Assembly: GCA_002205965.3 (NCBI GenBank)
Contig: NADL03000513.1
Span: forward strand, 1,922,001-1,986,000
Reading direction: 5' to 3'
From: Kappaphycus alvarezii
Taxonomy: Eukaryota; Rhodophyta; Florideophyceae; Gigartinales; Solieriaceae
Length of the DNA stretch: 64,000 bases
Positions 12,980-20,688 of this stretch are shown in pieces. The notes beneath the pieces are model-generated. The model ran no database searches, was not told the origin of the DNA, and saw only the letters and a program-made list of their open reading frames with translations. Position numbers and translations under genes: made by a program. Numbering within the stretch: the stretch's first letter is position 1; every line of letters starts with the position of its first letter.

Positions 12980-13720
12980 CTACTGTACATAGTCAAAACA
13001 GATATTATACGGCTCGGGTACGACTTCGACAAAATTCTGAACGGTGGCTACAGTGCTGCTAACTTTACCACGAGGACTGATTACTACTGACGCAGTGATA
13101 GCAACGCAAAGCATATATAAATTAGCATTCGGATAAGAGAGGTAACAAATAAAAAAGACTGGCTCTTGCACATGTATTGTTGCCAATTTGTCTCTCCGAA
13201 AAGCCAAATCAAAATAAACGCAAATGCCCATTCCACTGAGCACTTGCTTTCCGATTCTCGGTAATTGTTTTTCAGATGACCTACAATTAAGTCATCCCGA
13301 CGTTCCTAGACCTTGAAATAACGTTTGTCTTTGGGTTCGGGTACGATAGTGAGAGTGCCCGTCGCTTTTCCTTTTAAGACGATGATTGACCTGTTTTCGT
13401 TTTCGCTGGGTTGCGTTTCTCTCCCTATGATTTTTTGCAGCAAGTTACTGTCCGGCTCCTTGTTTGTTGCCCAAACAGAAACTTTAACTCAAGCACCAAG
13501 TTTAGAATACGTTTGCTCGCAAGATTTTTGCTGGAAAACTGTTATTACTACAGAAAATTTACTCAATAACATTCTGTTTCATTCTTATGAACCGGAACTT
13601 CGATTGAATTGGTGTACGGTTTTATTCCTTTTTATAATTGAGATTTCTTCTCTTCGACCGAGCAACTTACCTCTTCACCGAACGGTAGTTTGGCGAGTCG
13701 TTATTCTAAATTCGTAAACT
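12980..13720 (-). pseudogene. possible decayed coding segment, unrecognised
   Basis: On the minus strand an 87-codon open frame (12980-13243) follows a different frame that reads like protein: VFQQKSCEQTYSKLGA, then ATNKEPDSNLLQKIIGRE, SIIVLKGKATGTLTIVPEPK and DLIVGHLKNNYRESESKCS, interrupted by TGA and TAG stops. The amino-acid mix looks like a real soluble protein rather than random translation of AT-rich DNA. I do not recognise it. The frame switch near 13230 could be an indel or a lost intron. It may be another transposon gene, or chance. Confidence 0.3.
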
Positions 13721-14810
13721 GCATTTAGCTATTTGCAGATGGATGGCTACATCTAGGGCTTCTGTCCTGCAGCTCTTTTTTGAAGGGTCCGAGAGCCAAT
13801 GTAAGGGGTATTTTTGGATCAAGTAGGGGCAGAGCTCACTTGGACGGTCACCTAACATTCTAACTGGCTGAGAAAACACCAGTTTCGTCTTGATTCCCCC
13901 GATCCCTGTCCGCACTCTTCGCTTACCAACGCTCCCCTTTCCCTTTAGCAGCAGCCTCTGCTGTACCGTTCCACTTCATAGTCGTACTACTACAGTATTT
14001 AAAGAGCTCAAGAGGACTTATAGATTTTGCATTTGGGCGCTGTATCTATATGTAGAGTAACGCAAAAATTCCTATGTCGAAACTCACAACTTTTTGCAGA
14101 ACTGCTAGATGGGATTGGTGATAATTTGTGACTGCTCAACGGTATGTTCCCAATAATCGTAAAAGGCATTAATTTGATGGCGTTGTTTGATTAAAATTAT
14201 CTGAAGGTTGTAGTGCATAGAAGTTCTTCACTGAAATAGTGGCAGGCCGTTCCATAAATTTGTTTAGATAAATACTTATATGTCTATTATGAAAATAATA
14301 TCTCACAGAGGCGCATGGAGCAACGCAGCCGTCTTTTATCGAGAGTCCATCGAGCGAGTTGAGGAGGAATGCGTTGCACGGAAGGGGGAATTGGGGGTGC
14401 TTTTTTGACTAAAGATGTAGGATGGCTGCACGTAAGTGCCCTGTTGCACCGCGCCTTACGCTCCAGCGGCATTTTGAAATTTTGGTGTTGAATTTCTTAT
14501 TGGCTAGTACTGGCATTAACTAAAGACTCTACAGAATCTTGAAAGTTCCGAAAGGCACAAAACTAACGCACATTCGAAGAGGTTTTGATGCAAGGCGATT
14601 GTAATAACTCATTAATTACGAGGGAAACGGTCAGCTTGCTTATTGTTTCAAAAGAATGGTCGGTGCAAACTCTGATTCAATACCACTGGCAGGACTGCAA
14701 TTTGTAAATCTGGCAATCCATAAAATAAATGTCAGCAGTAACTCCTTCGGAAAGCAATATAACTTCGGACGATAGACACGGTTTGAAAGAGTAATACAAC
14801 GCGGTCGCAA
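13721..14810. other. no supported gene; left flank of the LTR element
   Basis: Short overlapping frames only. The 60-codon minus frame at 14287-14472 matches nothing I know. The last five bases before the LTR element (14811-14815, GACGA) are the left copy of its target duplication. Confidence 0.5.
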
Positions 14811-14815
14811 GACGA
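14811..14815 (+). repeat. target-site duplication, left copy (GACGA)
   Basis: GACGA lies immediately outside the 5' LTR and recurs immediately outside the 3' LTR at 20684-20688. Five base pairs is the usual duplication length for Ty3/gypsy integrases. Confidence 0.95.
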
Positions 14816-15171
14816 TGTAACAATCTAGTGTTTACTAGAATGTTATGGACGCCTCTTGAGATATGCCAGCAATGCTATTTAGCGTGGCATTTTTATTTTG
14901 CGTGTAGAATTTTATTATGCATTGCTGTAATGCATCTAGACGTTTCGGATTAGTGTTCTAGAGTATTTTAGAGCACATTAGACGCGTCCAGTTAGTTTAT
15001 TTGTAATGTGTGTTTTTACACCCATTGAGGGGGGTACAAAGCACTATATAAGAGGTCGTAGATGCCGAGTAGCGGCAGGAACAACCAACAAACATTTTTC
15101 AACATCGATCAAAGTCAACATCTGAGTTTATTTCAACTGTCTTCCTTTGCCCCAACTACTCTTTCGTTTCA
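14816..15171 (+). repeat. 5' LTR
   Basis: It runs TGTAAC...TTTCA, 356 bp, same length and apparently the same sequence as the copy at 20328-20683. It contains a TATA box, a short inverted repeat near its start (TCTAGTGTTTACTAGA) and another around GCTGT (ATGCATT/AATGCAT). In a retrotransposon this copy supplies the promoter. Confidence 0.97.
15045..15052 (+). promoter_or_regulatory. TATA box in the 5' LTR
   Basis: TATATAAG lies 230 bp into the LTR. Transcription would start roughly 25-30 bp downstream (about 15075-15085), which defines the U3/R border. The 3' LTR has the same box at 20557-20564. Confidence 0.7.
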
Positions 15172-15172
15172 C

Positions 15173-15190
15173 TGGTAGCATCGCCCAGTT
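15173..15190 (+). other. primer binding site, probable initiator-Met tRNA type
   Basis: One base after the 5' LTR comes TGGTAGCATCGCCCAG. The TGG (complement of the CCA tail) and TGGTAGC start resemble primer sites that pair with the 3' end of initiator methionine tRNA. The bases after TGGTAGCA differ from the animal and yeast tRNAs I remember, so the exact tRNA depends on the host. Confidence 0.65.
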
Positions 15191-15211
15191 GGCCGAAGGA
15201 GATCAGTTAGT

Positions 15212-15281
15212 ACCACGACTGTGGGCTGGAGTGCCAGTCGTTGGTAAGCACCACCTGTGGGCTGGAGTGCCAGGTGCGTGC
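15212..15281 (+). ncRNA. tandem twin hairpins in the retrotransposon leader RNA
   Basis: Two 34-nt stem-loops (15212-15245 and 15248-15281) are separated by AA. Each has 4 bp, a single unpaired base on the 3' side, 6 bp and a 13-nt loop. The loops are identical (TGGGCTGGAGTGC). The stems differ completely: ACCA/TGGT plus CGACTG/CAGTCG with bulged T, against GCAC/GTGC plus CACCTG/CAGGTG with bulged C. Paired changes on both sides of the stem imply selection on RNA structure. A third, simpler hairpin (AGTTCT/AGAACT) follows at 15291-15308. The position between primer site and gag is where packaging and dimerisation signals lie in retroelements, but the function here is inference. Confidence 0.75.
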
Positions 15282-15773
15282 AAGTAGTCCAGTTCTGCAG
15301 GGAGAACTAGATAGGCTGCTAGGTATCTTCGATATCTTCGCCTACTTTGATTTTGGTTATTCTGCGCCGAGTCGCCTACGTATTCTCAAATAATCCTCTC
15401 GACTATTGGCTGTTAGCTAGGTCGACCGACTGGGACAAGGATTCGAGTAACGCGCTCTAGGTTTGATCAGGTAGGAGCAACCTCATTTGGGTAGTGGGAA
15501 AGAACTTAGGTTCTGTGATTGAGAAGTATCTTTTGGTCGGCTCGAGATCTTTTCTTATAGGGTAAGGACACCGAAGGGTCTTTAACAAAAGACTGGTGGG
15601 GATATCCCGAACAGATATAGATCACCGTAACTCCCGGGTGTGGGTTACGAAGAGTTTGTATCACTCTCTTGCGGGAAGAGGACCCGTCGCCAAGGGACGG
15701 CTCCCTAAAGTATCAAGTGGATAATAAGTCAAGAGAGAAAAATTGAATAGAAGAAGAAAAAAGGTTGTGAAAA

Positions 15774-16574
15774 ATGTCGTTCTTGAAGCCGAATAAGCCA
15801 GAGCAGTTCAAGGGCACTCGGGATAGGCTCGTCGTGGAAACCTGGTTGTACCAGCTCGAACAGTACCTTACGCTCGTTCAGATGCAAAATATGGATCTAG
15901 CACTGAACGATAGAGCTAGGATTATGTATGCTACAACCTTGTTTACGGGCACAGCTGCAAGTTGGTGGTTCATGAAAGTTGCCTCCAATGCAGTTCCAGA
16001 TTCTTTTGATGAGTTTAAGAATTTGGTAAGGGCTGAGTTTATACCCGCTGATAGTGTTCGACGTGCAAGAGACAAGCTGAGGAGTTTGCATCAGAAGTAC
16101 TCTGTTGCAGCTTATCTCTCAGAGTTTAGAAACGTGGCTCTGAGCATCCCTGGTATCTCAATGGATGAAATGCTAGATAAGTTTATCTCCGGACTCAAGC
16201 CACAGGTTAGGCTAGAAGTCCTCAAGAATAATGTTACAAACGTGGAAGAAGCTGCCCGAATCGCTCTGAATGTTGACAGTGCTTTACGTGGATCTGGAAT
16301 GTTCTCTAGGTTTGGTGAACAGTCGAGTTATGTTCCAAGCCAGGCTCCCGTTCCTATGGAGATCGGTAACGTGGAGAAGAGGTACAACAGTGGTCAAAAT
16401 CGAATCAGGAATCGTCGATTTGACAAAGATAAAGAAAGGTTGTACAGAGAGAACCGCTGCTTTGTATGTCACAAAGTAGGTTGCAGGCCATGGAAACATA
16501 ATGACCATAAGGAAAGTAAGATTGCATCGAATAATGCTCAAGTTATTGACAGTGGTCTAGAGTCGGAAAACTAA
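15774..16574 (+). CDS. gag: Gag-like structural protein
   Basis: A 266-residue protein that would assemble the cytoplasmic particle in which the element's RNA is reverse-transcribed. Residues about 1-190 show the retrotransposon Gag pattern: FKGTRDRLVVETWLYQLEQY near the start, then ATTLFTGTAASWW, FIPADSVRRARDKL and FISGLKP. A zinc knuckle lies near residues 229-242, CFVCHKVGCRPWKH. It has spacing CX2CX4CX4H, with His and Cys exchanged relative to the usual CX2CX4HX4C. I recall similar swapped knuckles in some fungal elements. The ATG has A at -3 (AAAAATGTC) after a 602-nt leader. The frame is intact and ends at TAA. Pol follows in the -1 frame and is open from 16550, overlapping the end of gag by about 25 nt. 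Confidence 0.93.
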   Translation: MSFLKPNKPEQFKGTRDRLVVETWLYQLEQYLTLVQMQNMDLALNDRARIMYATTLFTGTAASWWFMKVASNAVPDSFDEFKNLVRAEFIPADSVRRARDKLRSLHQKYSVAAYLSEFRNVALSIPGISMDEMLDKFISGLKPQVRLEVLKNNVTNVEEAARIALNVDSALRGSGMFSRFGEQSSYVPSQAPVPMEIGNVEKRYNSGQNRIRNRRFDKDKERLYRENRCFVCHKVGCRPWKHNDHKESKIASNNAQVIDSGLESEN

Positions 16575-16615
16575 GAGGTCCGCCGAAAGGAAAAAGCGCT
16601 CCGGTTGGACCAAGT

Positions 16616-18619
16616 ATGAGTGACTTTAATCGTCTTGTTGCAGAGGTAAAACAACTAAGACAAAGTATACAGAGTCCAGTGTTGAAAGAAGAGATTTGCA
16701 CTGGTGATAGCTCTGAAGTTGAGAAAAGTCAAAGAGATCATGCGATAGAAGGTTTGAAGACTAGTTTGGAGTCCAATACTATCGTTAATTGTCATGAAGA
16801 CGACATCCAGGTCAAAGAGGAAGATATTCCAACCGAGGAATTAATCTTACTTGACGGGACGCTAAATAATGTGAAAGCGTCTGTCCTCAAAGACGACGGA
16901 TGTAATACAAACGTAGTATCTAGGGACTTTGCAGTTCGAAACAAAGAAAAGTTTCGATTTAAGAATGTCAAAGCCACTGTGAATCATTCGAGCAAGAAGT
17001 CAAAGGAGAAAACGTCGGAAGTTATCCTGGGAGCTACATTGAAGATTGGTTCCTATCTGTTCACGTCCAATTGGGTCGTTGCAGATTGTAGATATGATGT
17101 GCTTCTAGGAATGCCATGGCATGTTGCCAACAATCCAGATATTGATTATCAGCGCCGGGTTGTGAAGGTTAACGATGACGTGCTCCCGATAGTAGAAGAT
17201 ATTCCGATGGAAGTAAGAGTAACAAACATTGGAGTTAAGAAATTCCGGAACATGATTAGGAGAAAGAATCATGGGAGAGATTTCAATGTTTATCAACTGA
17301 TCAATGCGAATGAGATTAAGTTGAAAAAGCCCTCTGCAATCAATAGTCAGAAAAATGCTAGTCTGGAAAAGCTGTTGTCTAAGTTTAAGGATGTCTTCAA
17401 AGGGAAACTACCAGCTGGACTACCACCAAAGAGAAGTGTGGATCACGAAATTGAGGTTGAGAAAGGTTCTAAGCCACCTCATCGTCCATTGTTTCAGTTA
17501 TCCCCAGCGGAATTGAAAGCTGCAAAAGAATATGTGGAAGATTTGCTGAGAAATAAGAAGATCAGGCCAAGTAAGTCACCGTATGGGTCACCGTTATTCT
17601 TCGTCCAAGAGAAAGACAAATTGAGAGGTGTGGTCGATTATAGAGCACTTAATCGAATCACAAAAAGAAATAATGCGCCCTTGCCTAGGTCAGATGAGAT
17701 GTTTGACAGACTTGGTGACGCAAGAGTCTTCTCAAAGTTGGACTTGAAGACCGGTTTCCATCAGATACGGGTGAAGCCTGAGGACATTGAAAAGACTGCG
17801 TTCAATACGAAGTACGGACAGTTTGAGTATCTTGTAATGCCAATGGGTCTATGCAATGCTCCTGCTACTTTTCAGTCACTGATGAACCGTATCTTCTATG
17901 ACTGTATTGATGTCTTCATGGTTGTGTACATCGATGATCTTCTCATATTCAGCATGGACGAAGAAAGCCATCTCAAGCATCTGGAAATAGTGCTAAGTCG
18001 CCTGCAAGAACATGAGCTTTATGTTTCTCCAAAGAAATGTGACTTTCTGAAAACGGAGATTGAGTTCTTGGGCTTCATAGTCGGTAAAGATGGTCTTCGT
18101 GTTAACCCAGAGAAAGTTGAGGTTTTGAAGACATGGCCGAAGCCTAAAACGGTGACAGAGATAAGGAGTTTTATTGGCTTACTCCAGTTCTTCCGCAGGT
18201 TTATTCCGAAGTTTTCGGAAATAGCGGCTCCGTTGACAGATCTGACGAAGAAAGATATCGGTGTTGGTAAATGGAATGACAAGTGTGATGTTGCATTCCA
18301 GAAGTTGAAAGAAGCCATCACCCAAGCCCCTATTCTTGTTGCCCCGGATTGGAACAAGAGTTTTAGAGGACATGTGGATGCCTCACAATTTGCGGTTGGA
18401 GGAACTTTAACGCAACTAGATGGAAACGGAAAGGATCGTGTTATTGCATACTATTCCAAAAAGTTGTCTCCTACTGAAAGATATTATTCCGCAAATGATA
18501 GGGAGCTTCTCGGTTTGATATCTTTTTTCAAAGGTTCAGATGTTATTTGGAAGGTTCATCATTTGAGATTATTACTGACAATCAAGTCCTTAAGCATCTA
18601 TTCACTAAGCCTAAATTGA
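16616..18619 (+). CDS. pol: Pol, first part: aspartic protease, reverse transcriptase, start of RNase H
   Basis: A protease-like region includes the DDGCNTN motif at residues 93-99, in place of the usual D-S/T-G-A, and DVLLGMPW at 161-168. Reverse transcriptase follows from about residue 275: SPYGSPLFFV (321-330), FSKLDLKTGFHQIRV (372-386) and the catalytic YIDD at 438-441. RNase H starts near 581 with RGHVDAS. After residue 638 the translation stops resembling the family, and the correct sequence continues in the -1 frame. The frame is also open upstream of the ATG back to 16550, so Pol may be made as a Gag-Pol fusion by -1 frameshifting, or by reinitiation at 16616. Residues after about 638 (18530-18619) are out-of-frame readthrough. 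Confidence 0.93.
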   Translation: MSDFNRLVAEVKQLRQSIQSPVLKEEICTGDSSEVEKSQRDHAIEGLKTSLESNTIVNCHEDDIQVKEEDIPTEELILLDGTLNNVKASVLKDDGCNTNVVSRDFAVRNKEKFRFKNVKATVNHSSKKSKEKTSEVILGATLKIGSYLFTSNWVVADCRYDVLLGMPWHVANNPDIDYQRRVVKVNDDVLPIVEDIPMEVRVTNIGVKKFRNMIRRKNHGRDFNVYQLINANEIKLKKPSAINSQKNASLEKLLSKFKDVFKGKLPAGLPPKRSVDHEIEVEKGSKPPHRPLFQLSPAELKAAKEYVEDLLRNKKIRPSKSPYGSPLFFVQEKDKLRGVVDYRALNRITKRNNAPLPRSDEMFDRLGDARVFSKLDLKTGFHQIRVKPEDIEKTAFNTKYGQFEYLVMPMGLCNAPATFQSLMNRIFYDCIDVFMVVYIDDLLIFSMDEESHLKHLEIVLSRLQEHELYVSPKKCDFLKTEIEFLGFIVGKDGLRVNPEKVEVLKTWPKPKTVTEIRSFIGLLQFFRRFIPKFSEIAAPLTDLTKKDIGVGKWNDKCDVAFQKLKEAITQAPILVAPDWNKSFRGHVDASQFAVGGTLTQLDGNGKDRVIAYYSKKLSPTERYYSANDRELLGLISFFKGSDVIWKVHHLRLLLTIKSLSIYSLSLN

Positions 18620-20295
18620 GTCGAAAAGAGGCAAGGTATATCGAAACGCTTGGTAACTTTGGAATATTTCCAATTACCTTGAAGCAAGGAAAGATTCATG
18701 TGCTTGGTGATGCTTTATCAAGAGCTCCTCATGTAATTAGCTCTAAGGATATGGATAACCCTTCCATTAATGAGGTGGAAGTGTTATCTATTGATCTTGA
18801 CGATATCCTTAGTAGTTATGATGATGATCAGTTCTTTGGACCTATTGTTAGAGCCTTGGATGGAAATTGGCCTTCTGATGAGACTAAGAAAGTACAGCTT
18901 GAAAAGATAATTCATATGTTTAGGCGAGAGGGAAAACGACTAATGTATGGTAGGAAGCTTTGTATTCCAAGGAAGAGTGTTTCGGATATATTGCAGTTAG
19001 CACACGATTCGAAGATAAGTGGACATTTTGCTTTTGCTAAGACGTTATCGAGACTCTCAAACTATCACTGGAGACATAAGACACGTGATGTTCGAAACTA
19101 CGTTCAGGGATGTCTTCGATGTCAGCAAGCAAAAGATTCGAATCAGAAGAAAATGACAGTTCCCACATCTCTAGAGATGCCTGAGAGAAGATGGGGATCT
19201 TTGGCTACTGACTTCATTGTTCACCTTCCAAGGACTAAGAATGGAAAAGATGCAGTTACGACATGGGTTGATCGTCTTACAAGAAGAGTTCATTTCATTC
19301 CTTGTAATGTGAATGAAACAGCAGTGGACGTCGCTAATTCGTTCTTTAGCAACATCTTCAAGCTCCATGGTTTACCCGATAATATTGTTTCCGACAGGGA
19401 CCCGAAGTTTACTTCGAAGTTCTGGGAAAATGTTATGAAGCTTTGCGGAGTTAAGTTGAAGATGTCCACCAGTCGTCACCCACAGACAGATGGTGCGTCT
19501 GAGATTATGAATCGTATGGTTGAGAACTACTTACGATGTTATTGCTCGTATCATCAGAATGATTGGGATGAATTGTTACCTGCTGCTGAGTTTGCATACA
19601 ACTCTTCTGTGACTGAAGACTTGGGAATGTCGCCGTTCGAAATGGACTTGGGATATAATCCAAAGGCACCTCTTGATATGATTTCAGGAGCAGAGACACC
19701 AATTGAAAGCGTTGAAGAATTTAAGGCACGACTGCGAAACTCCTTGGAAGATGCTAAGTTCTCGTACAGAGTTTCTAAAGCTAGGCAATCTGCAGTCTCT
19801 TCTCAACGGTATCAAGCTCCTCAATATCAAGTTGGATCGAAAGTATGGTTAAATAAGTCTCTGTTTACGGATTTGTATTCCAGATCGCAGGCAACGCAGA
19901 AGCTGACGGCTAGAAGATATGGTCCATTCATGGTGAAGGAGTTAATTGGAAAGAACGCTTTGAGGTTGGATCTACCTAATCATCTCAAGATCCATCCTGT
20001 TGTTCATGTAATTCACACAACTCCATATAAGGACCAGCCTGCTGATATTGCGCTGCCTATGCCTGAGCGACCCGATCCAATACCGATGCCTGGAGGAGAA
20101 GAACAAGTCGTTGACCGAATATTGAAGCATAGGAAGAGAGGAAGAGGATATCAATTCCTCACTCTAATGAAAGGAGCGCCAACTCATGAAGCTGAGTGGC
20201 AGCCGAAAAGAGATTTTGTGGACCGAGACGGTACGGTTACGGAAGTTTGGCACAAGTATATCGTGGAAAATGGCATACTTCCAGAATATCATTGA
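18547..20295 (+). CDS. pol: Pol, second part: rest of RNase H, integrase, chromodomain-like tail
   Basis: This frame continues pol one base back. The first codon (18547) is TTG, not a true start; the family sequence begins just upstream. It opens with the RNase H end (FEIITDNQVLKHL). The integrase zinc-binding His153, His160, Cys189 and Cys192 (HDSKISGH, CLRC) are followed by a catalytic triad Asp222 (TDFIVHL), Asp283 (SDRDPKF) and Glu319 (SEIMNRM), with the canonical 35 residues between the last two. A GPY/F-like module (RRYGPFMVKELIGKNALRL) follows. The tail from about residue 515 (VDRILKHRKRGRGYQFL, HEAEWQPKRDF) resembles a chromodomain, which in related elements steers integration to marked chromatin. 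It ends 32 bp before the 3' LTR. Confidence 0.92.
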   Translation: MEGSSFEIITDNQVLKHLFTKPKLSRKEARYIETLGNFGIFPITLKQGKIHVLGDALSRAPHVISSKDMDNPSINEVEVLSIDLDDILSSYDDDQFFGPIVRALDGNWPSDETKKVQLEKIIHMFRREGKRLMYGRKLCIPRKSVSDILQLAHDSKISGHFAFAKTLSRLSNYHWRHKTRDVRNYVQGCLRCQQAKDSNQKKMTVPTSLEMPERRWGSLATDFIVHLPRTKNGKDAVTTWVDRLTRRVHFIPCNVNETAVDVANSFFSNIFKLHGLPDNIVSDRDPKFTSKFWENVMKLCGVKLKMSTSRHPQTDGASEIMNRMVENYLRCYCSYHQNDWDELLPAAEFAYNSSVTEDLGMSPFEMDLGYNPKAPLDMISGAETPIESVEEFKARLRNSLEDAKFSYRVSKARQSAVSSQRYQAPQYQVGSKVWLNKSLFTDLYSRSQATQKLTARRYGPFMVKELIGKNALRLDLPNHLKIHPVVHVIHTTPYKDQPADIALPMPERPDPIPMPGGEEQVVDRILKHRKRGRGYQFLTLMKGAPTHEAEWQPKRDFVDRDGTVTEVWHKYIVENGILPEYH

Positions 20296-20308
20296 CGAGG
20301 ACGTCAAT

Positions 20309-20327
20309 AGAGAGGAGGTGGGAATAG
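20309..20327 (+). other. polypurine tract
   Basis: A nearly all-purine run, AGAGAGGAGGTGGGAA, lies just before the 3' LTR (20328). It is the expected primer site for plus-strand DNA synthesis. Confidence 0.85.
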
Positions 20328-20683
20328 TGTAACAATCTAGTGTTTACTAGAATGTTATGGACGCCTCTTGAGATATGCCAGCAATGCTATTTAGCGTGGC
20401 ATTTTTATTTTGCGTGTAGAATTTTATTATGCATTGCTGTAATGCATCTAGACGTTTCGGATTAGTGTTCTAGAGTATTTTAGAGCACATTAGACGCGTC
20501 CAGTTAGTTTATTTGTAATGTGTGTTTTTACACCCATTGAGGGGGGTACAAAGCACTATATAAGAGGTCGTAGATGCCGAGTAGCGGCAGGAACAACCAA
20601 CAAACATTTTTCAACATCGATCAAAGTCAACATCTGAGTTTATTTCAACTGTCTTCCTTTGCCCCAACTACTCTTTCGTTTCA
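20328..20683 (+). repeat. 3' LTR
   Basis: 356 bp, the same as the 5' LTR as far as I can read. It supplies the polyadenylation region of the transcript. Confidence 0.97.
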
Positions 20684-20688
20684 GACGA
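20684..20688 (+). repeat. target-site duplication, right copy (GACGA)
   Basis: It matches 14811-14815 exactly and directly abuts the CA end of the 3' LTR. Confidence 0.95.

Larger units (their letters stand above)
14816..20683 (+). mobile_element. Ty3/gypsy (Metaviridae-type) LTR retrotransposon, chromodomain class, complete
   Basis: A 5,868-bp element bounded by 356-bp LTRs that begin TG and end CA, flanked by a 5-bp GACGA duplication. Internal order is primer binding site, 602-nt leader, gag, then pol with protease, reverse transcriptase, RNase H, integrase and a chromodomain-like tail, then a polypurine tract. The RT-RNase H-integrase order defines Ty3/gypsy. The C-terminal domain suggests the chromovirus branch. 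Reading the two LTRs side by side I found no difference, so insertion was recent. The only visible defect is one frameshift in RNase H (near 18523-18532). Confidence 0.97.

Noticed and set aside
13325-13717. 130-codon plus-strand frame as a gene
   Set aside because: The opposite strand in this interval reads more like protein; this frame is probably its shadow.
15172-15190. Self-primed reverse transcription as in Tf1/sushi elements
   Set aside because: No good complement of the primer site was found near the predicted transcript start; a Met-type tRNA primer fits better.
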